From: Wolfiporia cocos
Lineage: Eukaryota; Basidiomycota; Agaricomycetes; Polyporales; Phaeolaceae
Length of the DNA: 64,000 nucleotides
NCBI GenBank assembly: GCA_029448655.1
Contig: JACCLO010000004.1
Coordinates: 2,046,001 to 2,110,000, forward strand
Direction of reading: 5' to 3'
Shown here one piece after another: positions 8,891 through 18,299 of the stretch. Positions within the stretch are counted from its first letter, which is position 1, and every line of letters begins with the position of its first letter. A model generated the notes under the pieces. It searched no databases. It had not been told where the DNA came from and saw only the letters and a list, made by a program, of their open reading frames with translations. Made by a program: the position numbers and the translations under genes.

Positions 8891-10738
8891 CTAGGCAAAA
8901 TCCTGTTCTTCTACGAGCCGTGCTAGGAGCTCGGGGTTCTTGGCTTTCAGAGCCCTAATTGCTGTAACCGCTCTGTTGGCGGTGATGTATTCAGTCTCTT
9001 CCTCAGAGACTTCTTCGATGCGAGCTTCTTGCTCGGCTTCTTCTTCTTCGGTTTTTCGAGTAGTCCGCTTAGGGCGGGCTGGTTTCTTTGGCTTCTTTGG
9101 GCAATCTCGCGACATATGCCCTGGCTGGTGGCAGGTGAAACACTTGCCCTTCTTGATGTGATCGTCCCTTTCCTGGGTGGTCATTCGATCTACATCCATC
9201 GCATTCGGATCTTTCGGTGCGGTTGTCTGCGGAGCACTAGTGCGTCCGTTATTCTGGTTCGGGGCTTGCCAAGCCTTTTTCTTGACAAACGGTTTATCCC
9301 GTTTCAAGAATATCTTGTACGTATTTTCATAGTACGAGGCAGCGGACTGCCATTCATCAATGGTTGCTGGTAGCGGCCGAACGCCGATGATGTATCGGGT
9401 CGTATGTTCGGGTAACCCTTTCTCGAAGAGGGTTATGAGCAACGCGTTTCCGTCCGCGCTGTATCGATCGTACTGGGCCTTTCCGGCCAAGTTGTTGAAT
9501 TCGGTGATATAATCATCGATGTCTTTTCTGTCCTGAGCTACTTCCAGGATTTTCTTCCGCGCCTTCTGTACCTCTTCGATGGCTCCGAAAGCCTTTTGAA
9601 AGTCTGCATCAAATTGTGCGAGACTAGGCGGGAAGAATCGTTTCGTCAGGGGGTTCGTATAAACCCGGTGATAGTTCTGTTTCCATTGGCCCGTTTTCCC
9701 CTTGTTCGAGATATAAGAGAGGATAAAGATCACTCTCTGAACGTCGTTCTGGAATGACGTTTCGTACATCGTAAACCAGGAATTACACTGGTTTATGAAG
9801 TTCTGCATGTCGGATCGCTCCCCGTCGAATACGTCTGGGGGGTTGATCTTTATCATCGGGGGTCGGTAATACGGGTTCGGCGCCGGAGGTTGAGGCTGCG
9901 GCGCATTCGGTGGTGGAGGTCCTCCTGGGGGCCCTCCTCCTCCCGGGTATCCTCCACCCGGGTTTCCTGGGTTTCCTCCGGGGTTCCCTGAGTTTCCTCC
10001 AGGGTTTCCTCCTCCGGGGTTTGTGGGGGTTCCTCCTCCGAATCCTCCAGGAGGGGGGGCATTCCCTCCTCCGAGTCCGAAGTTTCCTCCCAGTCCTCCT
10101 CCGCTTGTACCTGCGGAGGTTCGTCCAAATAGGCCTGAAGGCCACGTTCCTGGGTTTGTCGTTCCCATTCCTCCGCTTGGGCTAGTCCAAGACGGATTTC
10201 CTCCGCTACCCATTCCGGGTGCGTTCTGTGGGGGGTTTCCAAAGAGGTCTGTTCCTCCAGCCATAGACCCAATCCCACTCTGCGTAAAAGCAGATATAAA
10301 TCCTGGAGGGTCCTGTCCTCCGGTCTGGCTGTTATCTGTTCCTGTAAGGTTTCCAGGATTTCTCCCATCATCTCCGATGCGTTCAATTCCTGCCATTCCT
10401 GTGGCGCCCGAAGGCTGATTCATATTTCCATCGGCATCGGAGGTTCTGTTGATGGTTTCGGTTTCGTTTTCAGTCAACGTCGCGGTTGACATCGGAGGAA
10501 TTTCTCCGAATCGTTCAAACGCTTCACGCGTTATTTCCCAAGCGGTCGTTCTTGCGGAGGGGTATACTTCTACCCACTTCGATGCCCTATCTTCTCTTGG
10601 AATGACAACAATTCCTCCGCGGTTACGGAAGGCTCCAATGGTGTCAGTCCACTCGTATCGGTTGAGTCTGTAGACTCCCTGAATGTCCTCGGGCAAGAGT
10701 TCAATCAGTCGTGCTGGGAATTCTGGTCCAAATATCAT
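8891..10738 (-). CDS. gag: Gag polyprotein of the nested Gypsy element
   Basis: 615 codons. The first 80 residues precede a second Met (MSTATL), which could be the real start. They are followed by an Asn/Gly-rich and then Gly/Pro-rich linker (about 105-285), a capsid-like helical domain (about 295-480, starting near PPDVFDGERSDMQNFINQC) and one CCHC knuckle (CFTCHQPGHMSRDC) in a basic region, then an acidic tail. This is the usual Gag order of fungal Ty3/Gypsy elements; it packages RNA into virus-like particles. The start lies only 46 bases after the 5' LTR, so this element lacks the long leader found in the LTR-A and LTR-B elements. Pol starts 90 bases after the gag stop, in a different frame. 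Confidence 0.9.
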   Translation of the reverse strand: MIFGPEFPARLIELLPEDIQGVYRLNRYEWTDTIGAFRNRGGIVVIPREDRASKWVEVYPSARTTAWEITREAFERFGEIPPMSTATLTENETETINRTSDADGNMNQPSGATGMAGIERIGDDGRNPGNLTGTDNSQTGGQDPPGFISAFTQSGIGSMAGGTDLFGNPPQNAPGMGSGGNPSWTSPSGGMGTTNPGTWPSGLFGRTSAGTSGGGLGGNFGLGGGNAPPPGGFGGGTPTNPGGGNPGGNSGNPGGNPGNPGGGYPGGGGPPGGPPPPNAPQPQPPAPNPYYRPPMIKINPPDVFDGERSDMQNFINQCNSWFTMYETSFQNDVQRVIFILSYISNKGKTGQWKQNYHRVYTNPLTKRFFPPSLAQFDADFQKAFGAIEEVQKARKKILEVAQDRKDIDDYITEFNNLAGKAQYDRYSADGNALLITLFEKGLPEHTTRYIIGVRPLPATIDEWQSAASYYENTYKIFLKRDKPFVKKKAWQAPNQNNGRTSAPQTTAPKDPNAMDVDRMTTQERDDHIKKGKCFTCHQPGHMSRDCPKKPKKPARPKRTTRKTEEEEAEQEARIEEVSEEETEYITANRAVTAIRALKAKNPELLARLVEEQDFA

Positions 10739-10772
10739 GTGCCCTTACACCGTGATAGGTGAGGGAGTGATA

Positions 10773-10783
10773 AGCTCGACCTT
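10773..10783 (-). other. Primer binding site of the nested Gypsy element (self-priming)
   Basis: On the minus strand AAGGTCGAGCT follows the 5' LTR after one base. Its reverse complement is in the LTR at 11109-11119, about 30 bp downstream of the LTR TATA box (TATATAAAC on the minus strand, near 11150). Confidence 0.7.
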
Positions 10784-10784
10784 C

Positions 10785-11492
10785 TGTTACGGGTCAAATA
10801 CCCGTTCGTATATTCGAGTTGCAAATATAGATCGTTCTTCTGCACGTAGGCACGTCGCTGTATGCAAGGCAAATACTCGTTAGATGCCTTCGGGTCCTAA
10901 GTGAAGTTCTTAGGATATCGGTTAATATCCAATACGCGTTAGAGGATATAATCTGTTCAGGTGCGAGTCGAATAGAATATAAGACTCGCCTAAGTCCGAG
11001 AAGTCAATGTGCACTTCGAGGACTTAGTCGTTCGATTGCTCGAGTGAAAAATACTGAGCGTAGTTTCCTACGTTTGAGAACGAGTATAAGACTTCTTGTT
11101 TGTACAACAAGGTCGAGCTGAAGAGCCTCGACAGTAAGTACATGAGTTTATATACTACGTTAGCTTTCAGGGGTCAAGCCTGTCCCAGATGTCACCGCTA
11201 CTATCTACGCTATAGTACCAAACATTTGATAAGTATGTAGTGATATATCCGAGACGATAGATAGGAATGATGGCGGTTGAACGCCATCTATCAGCTAATA
11301 AACGATGAACATGAAACGGAGGCAGAGTTGGATCTGCCAATGATGAAACACGCCCTACAAACTAGTACAACTGGGGATGCGCCCAGTAGAGTCACGAGTA
11401 GCCAGGGGGGTTGGTTGCGCAACAAGTCCCTGTATCGTATTCGACCGGTGGTGAGTTCTGCAGATATTCGAAAAATTAAAATAATCGTAACA
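10785..11492 (-). repeat. LTR-D, 5' LTR of the nested Gypsy element
   Basis: 708 bp, TGTTACGGG...CGTAACA, followed by the target copy GGTTC. Compared with 3031-3738 it shows only two differences that I noticed. Confidence 0.93.
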
Positions 11493-11497
11493 GGTTC

Positions 11498-12957
11498 GAT
11501 CGGGAGATCAAACGTGAAAGAGGGGGTGGAACCCTAATTTCGCACCTAGGACCCTAACAAGTCCACTATCCCACGCTTACGAATGTACCTTACGGTCATT
11601 AAAGCAACAAACGACATGCACTAAGAGGCCTGATTACCCTCATTCATGCTCGTACTGTCCTATTCGTATATGGACGACAACCCTGTAATAGGAATATAGT
11701 AGCTATCTATCCAATAGCGAAATATATCCTCCCCCAACGTTCATACCAGTTCCCACGCTTACAATGTCATACTCAATCGAAGAACGACTTTAACGACATA
11801 CAAGCACATTGGAAACTACCGTCATCACCACCACGTGACCGCAGCCCTTACGGGATATACCTTTACGAGACAACTCCTGACAAGGATGTATGTTCTCACG
11901 GTTACCCAACAAGGCCTCACTACGGCAACGACACTACAGTCTAGGGAATACAATCATAAGCATTGAACATAATGCACAATGATTAGTACCTATACTATGG
12001 GGTTTTACACAAGAAGCCTACTCGTTAATAAATAGTGCATACAACAACGAAGGCACAGCTTCATTCCGGAACTTACGACTCCGAAGAGATCGCTACCTAG
12101 AAGCAATCTAACTAGGGGACACAACCCCTGTAACAAATGGGCATTGACAAATGTCACACGCTTAGTACTTGCGATACTAGGGAGGCGACGCCTCATAAAC
12201 GTTCATAAGGCGACGTCCTTTAATAACCGTTCACATAAGTCGTACAAAGTAGGATTACCCCTGTACAAGCACAAAGCCTAAGACACCCGCCACGCGAATG
12301 AAGGAACTTGCAATCCCATTCACCGCTAGGCAATAGACGTCGAAAAAGCACAGCTATGTTACACTCAATGGGTACTACGCATAAGGAATATCGCACAATG
12401 CTATCCGAAACACTGTACAACGACACAATGCACCCTCTAATATGCTTGGCAAGCTATTGGAGATATAGATTACTAGTAGACTCAAAGGCACTATATGATG
12501 ACCATTTCCATATCGCCTTCTACTACGAGTAACGTCATAAGCAAAAGCAACAATCCGACAAAGGTCGCGAAAAGGCACTTGAACACCTTCAGCGATAACA
12601 GGAGAGTCCCTCCTTCTAGGATCTGCGTGCACAATGACAATACACTCTAGTAACACGACTACACCTCCCTAACAACGGCATTTGACCTTTCGGTCATCAC
12701 GCGTTGATAATTCGCTAGTAACGGCATTTAGCACTCTGCTATTACGCGTTACAAATCAATAAGGAATAAAAATCGCCTTCCACGCTCAGGCTCCACCACA
12801 AGTCCTGAAACTCCCATTTTATCCCTGTTCAATTAACAAAATTGAAGCAGCACCTTAACGGCATTTGACACTTCGTCATCACGCGTTATACCGCTCTTGG
12901 GACGTACACAATGAGGAATAGTTTCATCAGGGACGATGAAACCTAAAGCGGGGGTAA
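11498..12957. other. LARD internal sequence, right part; no gene seen
   Basis: No convincing coding frame. It contains short repeats shared with the left part (CAATCGAAGAACGA near 1935 and 11775; CTCCTGACAAGGA near 2187 and 11874). It ends with the purine tract TAAAGCGGGGGTAA (12944-12957). Confidence 0.6.
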
Positions 12958-14053
12958 TGTCACAGATTTATCTGGGGCTTACAGCATTTTTCCTACGATT
13001 ATAGCAATTTACCTGGGATTTATACGTCTACCTACAAGTTATCTACGGGTTAACTCCCATTGCCACCACGACAAGCTCTTAACTGGGCTTATCAACCACA
13101 TGACTAGCTTACGTAACGCTACGGTACAACCACGTCCAATAGCAACACTACAGCTACGTCATACAGGTCTCGCCCGTCAGAGCAAGACCAGCCACGTCAT
13201 AGATCCTAGATCATAATGATAGGCCGAGCGCGGCACGCTCGCATAATAATGTCCACATGTACAAACAGTGCCTCGCGGCCTTGTACTATTGGGTCGGCCT
13301 TCCCGGCTTCCCACCGCCATAAGATCCTTGATCACAATGGCACCTCAGGCGCGACACGCCTTCGCATAATTATGTCAACACGACCATACAGCACTATAAT
13401 AGCACCAAGGCTATATCGCTATAGGTCACGGCCTTCTCGGCCTCCCACGGACTCGGTGTTCTCCAAGTCCCGGGCTTCTGCCATCACGGCGTTGCCCAAA
13501 CACCGGACCTCGCCTCATGGCTAAGTCCAATACATGCCCCGGTAACCATCCGGTCCGGGCTGTAACACATGCCACGGTACTTCCCGTCCAATGGCATAAC
13601 GACCTCGGCTCCTCGCCTTGGTCATCACACGAAGACCGGCCAATTGCCATTATACCGCAAGGTATCCGGCAACCGGCTTCCCATATACCCGCGCTGCGCC
13701 CGCGTTCATATGATAACATACACAAATCCCTCTCCTACGATTGGTGCGGCCATTAGGGCCCATCACGGCCATTGTAGATAGAGTCCATAAACAACAGATA
13801 AGATAGCGCTTCGCCTCTTGGCAAAGCCACATAACCCGGAATGGTAGTACTAGCTAGTAGCACGTGCCATCCCCATAAAACATGTATATAAAGTAGGAGC
13901 CAAGCGCTCTTTAACTTTAGTTCTATTCTTCTCGGCGTACGCCGTAGAAGAACCTCCTACCTCCTATGGTGTCTGATAACCTCTTCCTCACCTAAGTCGC
14001 CTAGTTCATCGCAGGATACTGGCTTGGTGAGTCCCACAGAGCCATCTGTGTCA
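12958..14053 (+). repeat. LTR-A, 3' copy (complete, 1096 bp)
   Basis: TGTCACAGATTT...TGTGTCA, preceded by a polypurine tract. It matches the 5' copy where both are visible. A related solo LTR lies at 57898-58989. Confidence 0.93.
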
Positions 14054-14140
14054 CCGCCCCCCCAGGCTCGGCTCGGCCCGGCTTAAGTCGGCTCGGCCAG
14101 GCCCGGCTCACGGCTTTGAGCCGTGCTTTGCACATCACTA
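14054..14140. mobile_element. Right end of a hAT-type MITE split by the LARD
   Basis: Matches the right ends of the MITEs at 26836-27433 and 43217-43805, including the terminal repeat GTGCTTTGCACATCACTA. The left part must lie before the window. Confidence 0.85.
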
Positions 14141-14293
14141 TACACCGCGCCTACCTCATTCCATTTGACACACCTCACCCATTCACCCTAACCCGCTTCC
14201 CATGCTGGAAGAACCCCAACCCCAAACAGATCTCCTCTTTTACCATCCGCATCATCTGACACAAGCAACAAACTAGCACTCAACCGGGGGAAG
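14141..14293. other. Short unassigned segment
   Basis: Pyrimidine-rich on the plus strand with no gene seen. It ends in the target copy GGAAG (14289-14293) of the following solo LTR. Confidence 0.5.
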
Positions 14294-14864
14294 TGTCACA
14301 GACTTACTCGTCTGTGCGACCCTGGCATCAGGGGGAATCCCTAACGCCCTACAAGACGTGTGCGACGCCGCGCCAGCGGTGACCTTGTCAGCTGTACCAA
14401 AGGCGAGCCCCACCTAAGGACTCCTAGAGGCGACGTAGTGAGGCACCACACAGTCGAGCAAGACAAGAGGGGCCCTCGGGCCAGAGCACGCGCAGGGAAG
14501 TAGTAAGAGAGGCACAATAGTGCATTGACGAGAATCTCAAGGATGAGGATGTAAGTCCTCATCCGTCGTACTTATACATGTGTAGCTGGCCAGTAATGGC
14601 CGCCCTAAAGTGATGGCCTGTGCGCCGTAACTAAGAGAGCACATGATATATGTAACTACAGTGACGCATGTAACTGTGTGACCATAACGTGTGATACCTG
14701 AGGCGCGCGCTACCCTACAGCGCTAACCTAACAGTCAGGTGACCAACAAACTAGAGAGACGCACGAGGAGGTGGCTGAGGACCAGAGACGCGGCGTACGC
14801 CTAGCGCCGCATGTGGAACCTATAGCGAGGGAAGTACAGTGGCCCCCTGGGCACATCCGTGACA
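14294..14864 (-). repeat. Solo LTR-C
   Basis: 571 bp in reverse orientation relative to the LTRs of the TRIM at 29590. It is flanked by exact 5 bp duplications GGAAG (14289-14293 and 14865-14869), so it arose by LTR-LTR recombination of a full insertion. Confidence 0.93.
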
Positions 14865-15555
14865 GGAAGGGGGCTCACTCAAAGGCGCCTTCCTGGTCCC
14901 GGGAACACTAGCCGTCAAAGGCCAAGACAAGTCTGAGGTTTACGCTTAAGACTGTCTGGCATATATAGTCCTAACCTATTTGTACATGTTTGTGTACGGC
15001 GGCTCAGAGGCCTCTACGTACGGGTATCTAACTGGCTATGAGCTACGGGCCGGTAATGGCATCGGAGCGCTGGTATGCGAGGATGTCCATGGCGATGTAG
15101 CGTATAAGGGGCGGATCTAAAGAGTAGCCAATCTGTCGGGTTCGATCGGTGGTTCTCGTCGATTGTAGGTGTGCCGGTAATGGCGGGGTTCTAAGTCCGT
15201 GATCGGGTGTGGTCTGCCACGATCAGGGTGTAGCGCTCTGTGACTGGTAGGGTTCTCAGTCGTGCAGAGCCTGGGGTTATTATCCCTGCCTGTTGTACTT
15301 GTAGGTCAGGGTGCGTACGGGGTATAGTATAGTGTCTATGCCAGTAATGGCGAGTGTCTGTGCGGTAGGGACGTGAGGCGTTAGGTTTAGTGTTCTGGGT
15401 CACGTGTGAATGTAGACCGTGCCCCTAGTCGACGTATAGCGTGTGCGGTGGCGGTTTAGCCTGGTCTGTGTAAGGCGTGCCGTCGTGCTATCGTAGTCGG
15501 TTGGTCTCTAGGGGTCGGCTCGTGACTCCGGGGTTTAGGGACTAGGCAGCGTATG
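14865..15555. other. Unassigned intergenic sequence
   Basis: No coding frame or known repeat recognised. The phrase GGTAATGGC recurs at 15050, 15176 and (as AGTAATGGC) 15344. It ends in the target copy GTATG (15551-15555). Confidence 0.4.
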
Positions 15556-16252
15556 TGTCACAGATTTGGGACATGCCACTATTTTTCCCGTATTTTTACC
15601 TATTTATCTGGTATTTCTACGACCTTGTAGACATTTACGCTGCTAAGCGCCCGTCTACACGTACACGCAACCAAACAACACGTACACAACGCGGTATACG
15701 TCCACTTGTCATAACAACACGTACATAACATGTTCGTACGCGTCAATGACTCAGCGGACTAACCTCCGGTGTCACGCGCCTCACTCATATCCCGATACCG
15801 GGCTATGTCAGTACAATTGGATAAGCGGCCCGCTCGTTATCACATGCCAATGCCCTTACGATTACTCATATCCCGATACCGGTATATAAGAATCACATGC
15901 ATGGCTTACTAACGTAGCAACGCCACTTCCATAACATGGACCCACGGTCCAAACATTGTTTCTTATTGGTGCGGCCATTACCGGCGCACATGGTCTACTG
16001 TAGTTTACGACTTAGCTGTATTAGTTATGTCTGCGCACAGACCGTCCCCATGTTTGGCTCCCTTACTGGTAACCAAACAATGCATGTATATAAGTAGGGC
16101 TATCGCTACGATAAGCCTTAGATTTGTTCTCTGCATTCGCACAGTCACATATCATCTCTGCTTGCGCCCACTAGCCTCCTCACCAACCTCCAGCAACTCC
16201 TTCAAGTCGCTTACTAGGTTATAGTGTGAGTCCCACAGTCTAGTCTGTGTCA
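15556..16252 (+). repeat. LTR-B, 5' LTR
   Basis: TGTCACAGATTT...TGTGTCA. The TATA box TATATAAG lies near 16087 and the self-priming sequence AGATTTGTTCT near 16111-16121. The 3' end has the hairpin CACAG/CTGTG. Confidence 0.95.
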
Positions 16253-16255
16253 TAA

Positions 16256-16266
16256 GAACAAATCTC
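16256..16266 (+). other. Primer binding site of the LTR-B element (self-priming)
   Basis: AGAACAAATCT, three bases after the LTR end, is the exact reverse complement of AGATTTGTTCT at the predicted 5' end of the transcript in the LTR. Confidence 0.75.
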
Positions 16267-16289
16267 CCCCTACCCCCGCCCTTGCGCTT

Positions 16290-17080
16290 GCGCTTGGGCC
16301 TGGGTTTCTATCCTACAGCGGTATATTGCTCGTTGCTGCGCACATCCCTTTCTGCCTGACAAGGCGATTGGGGTGATAGTTGAGATCTGGGGGATACATC
16401 GCCATCCTCGGCAGAGGATTGGCAACCAGGGAAGCCACACCGCCTTTTTAGGCAGGAGGCCTACCTAACCCGGACTCCAGGGTCAAGGAGACATAGTCCT
16501 CGCTGACAAGCTTGGACTATGCGCGGTTAAGACCCGCCTGTGGAGAAAAGGGGACGGTCTGCCTGTGTGCGCCCAACCCCCTGTCATGGCAAGCGTTGTT
16601 CAGCGCCCCATCACTATCCACAGGGTCATCATTATGATGGCATGGGAATTTTCCAAAGCCGCCTCCCAGGCGTAAGGGACCTGCTTTGAACCCGTTATGG
16701 GAAAAGCAGTGAGGGGGGTGACGTAAAAAATCACCCTGCCATAGGTCACTCGCGGTAGCCAATAGCATAAGTCCTCCGGGCAGCTCGGCGTGCGAGCATG
16801 GGTCAAACGGATTTGGGGCCCCATTGGAAGAGAAGCGCGTAGCCCACTCCTTCGGGATGTGGAGCGCTGCTGTCTCGCGGTCTTCGGGCTGACAGTGGTT
16901 TTTTAGCCCTGATGTGACACCCATGTGGCTACAGACGGCAACCTCATTGTTGAAGCATGGATAGGCTAAGGGATGTAAAATCCCAGCCACTTTCCGGCAT
17001 CGTCCCTCCGGGGCGGTGTCGTGTATCCGAATCCCAATCATCTGACCCAGGAACCGGCCTGGCAGTCAGCAACTCTACCC
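16290..17080 (+). other. Structured 5' leader (LTR-B element)
   Basis: About 800 nt with no plausible coding frame, aligned by eye to 745-1560. Stems kept with changed sequence: CATAGTCC/GGACTATG (16492-16499 with 16514-16521) containing GCT/AGC; 16681-16709; CTGTC/GACAG (16870-16874 with 16891-16895); 16964-16988; 16995-17021. Loops and linkers are better conserved than stems, the usual signature of structured RNA. Confidence 0.65.
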
Positions 17081-17274
17081 CTGGAGTCGGCGCCTCTGAC
17101 CGTTAGGGTCATGCGAATATCCGCGCCGTCTCGGCACAGGGTTTGCGCGCAACATAAGAGTAATTATGCCCCGTAGTACACCTTCTTTGCTCCTGAAAAG
17201 GAGTCCACTACCCTACCTTACATAACCCCTTTCATTCCTGTTCTTGGACGAATCACTGGGAAACTTCGTTTCTC

Positions 17275-18198
17275 ATGAAAGCTGCACTTTCTAGAATCAT
17301 GCCCCGCGTTACCCGTCGCACCTGTGGCTCCTCCACTGCCCCTTACGTTAAGCCGGCAAAGCGGTCACTTCTCAGCCGCATCGACACCGCCGACATTCCT
17401 CGGGCAGAGGACGTTACATACACACTTCCTGTAAAGGAAGATTACACCGGGAAGCTCCATCTTTGGGAGATTCCCGTCCACATGCCAAAGCACATCGCTG
17501 AGGCTGGGAAACCCGCTCCTCGTCCTCCCAAGCCAGTTCCGCTCGCTAAGCGTATCTGGACAGAGGAAGAGAAGCTAGCGCAATCCATTACCGCTATGGA
17601 AGGTCTCCTGGAACTCCGGGAGATCAACAAGCTCAAGCTCGCCCGCGATAAGCTGAATAAGCGCATCGCCGCCAAACAAGCCGCTAAGGAAGCCAAGCAA
17701 GCAGCTTCTTCACTGGCCCTCCGTCTCTCCGACCCGGCGGCCGGACCATCTGTTCCGGCCAACCACAAGATTCTCGACCCTTCCCTCGTATTCGGGAAGA
17801 AGAAGCCTCTCCAAGCATGCGATCAAGTCATTCCCATGCTAGAAGGCACTCTCACCCGTCTCACTCCTCTCGCCAACCACCCCCCTAATTACCCAGGCTT
17901 CCATATGGAAAACGACATGCGTTTCCATACTATGGTAGTAGAATTGGAGGACTTGGTGGATAACGTAAAGGATAGAGCGAGACGAGGGAGGATCACAAAT
18001 AGAGATTGGAGAATTATGAAAAAGTACTGTAAACAGCTAGGCAGTATCTCCTTTTTGGATTGGCGTACGGACTTAGCTCGTATCGTAGCAGAATGCGTAG
18101 CGCTACAAATTACTTTTGCCTTCGGTGTAACACCACCTGACAAGGTGGCAGGGCCCTCGACTACTACGGTAGAAGAGGATATACTCGCGATTGTGTAG
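17275..18198 (+). CDS. ORF0, unknown protein upstream of gag
   Basis: 307 codons between the leader and gag. I do not recognise the family. The N-terminus is basic (MPRVTRRTCGSS). A Pro-rich linker precedes an Ala/Lys-rich helical, coiled-coil-like stretch at about 95-145 (KLARDKLNKRIAAKQAAKEA). The C-terminal third looks globular and helical. There are no zinc knuckles, protease or RT motifs. Gag starts 101 bases after its stop, so gag would need reinitiation, an internal ribosome entry or a spliced mRNA. It could be a split-off N-terminal Gag region or a captured gene. No counterpart is visible in the nested Gypsy element; that part of the 61.5-64 kb element is outside the window. Confidence 0.65.
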   Translation: MKAALSRIMPRVTRRTCGSSTAPYVKPAKRSLLSRIDTADIPRAEDVTYTLPVKEDYTGKLHLWEIPVHMPKHIAEAGKPAPRPPKPVPLAKRIWTEEEKLAQSITAMEGLLELREINKLKLARDKLNKRIAAKQAAKEAKQAASSLALRLSDPAAGPSVPANHKILDPSLVFGKKKPLQACDQVIPMLEGTLTRLTPLANHPPNYPGFHMENDMRFHTMVVELEDLVDNVKDRARRGRITNRDWRIMKKYCKQLGSISFLDWRTDLARIVAECVALQITFAFGVTPPDKVAGPSTTTVEEDILAIV

Positions 18199-18299
18199 TA
18201 GCAATACTATCGTCTTTTAACTCTGAAATAGAGTGCGAGTGTGATCTATAACGAAAGTTGCAGCTTTCAAACCCAATCCCTTCTTAAGAATCTAAGACA

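Larger units (their letters stand above)
3031..11492 (-). mobile_element. Complete Ty3/Gypsy chromovirus-type element nested in the LARD
   Basis: Bounded by two 708 bp LTRs (3031-3738 and 10785-11492) and exact 5 bp target duplications GGTTC (3026-3030 and 11493-11497). The coding strand is minus, so the right LTR is the 5' LTR. It encodes gag, pol and a third ORF. The primer site at 10773-10783 is the reverse complement of 11109-11119 in the LTR (self-priming). A purine tract (minus strand, 3740-3752) adjoins the 3' LTR. Only two LTR differences were noticed, both near the left ends and both CpG to CpA, so insertion is recent and the element may be competent. Confidence 0.93.
1..14053 (+). 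mobile_element. Large non-coding LTR retrotransposon (LARD type), cut by the window start
   Basis: The element is bounded by direct LTRs (1-698, cut by the window edge, and 12958-14053). Its own internal sequence is 699-3030 plus 11498-12957, about 3.8 kb, and has no gag or pol reading frame on either strand. It keeps a self-priming site after the 5' LTR, a long leader related to that of the autonomous element at 15556-26114, and a purine tract (12944-12957) before the 3' LTR. The purine tract and the first LTR bases match that autonomous element closely, so I infer mobilisation in trans by a relative of it. A complete Gypsy element (3031-11492) is inserted in it. It lies within a hAT MITE whose right end follows at 14054. 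The right target-site copy would be CCGCC; the left copy is outside the window. Confidence 0.85.

Noticed and set aside
9783..10418. Frames of 120-177 codons on both strands over the Gly/Pro-rich part of gag
   Set aside because: Produced by the repetitive Gly/Pro codons; no independent signal.
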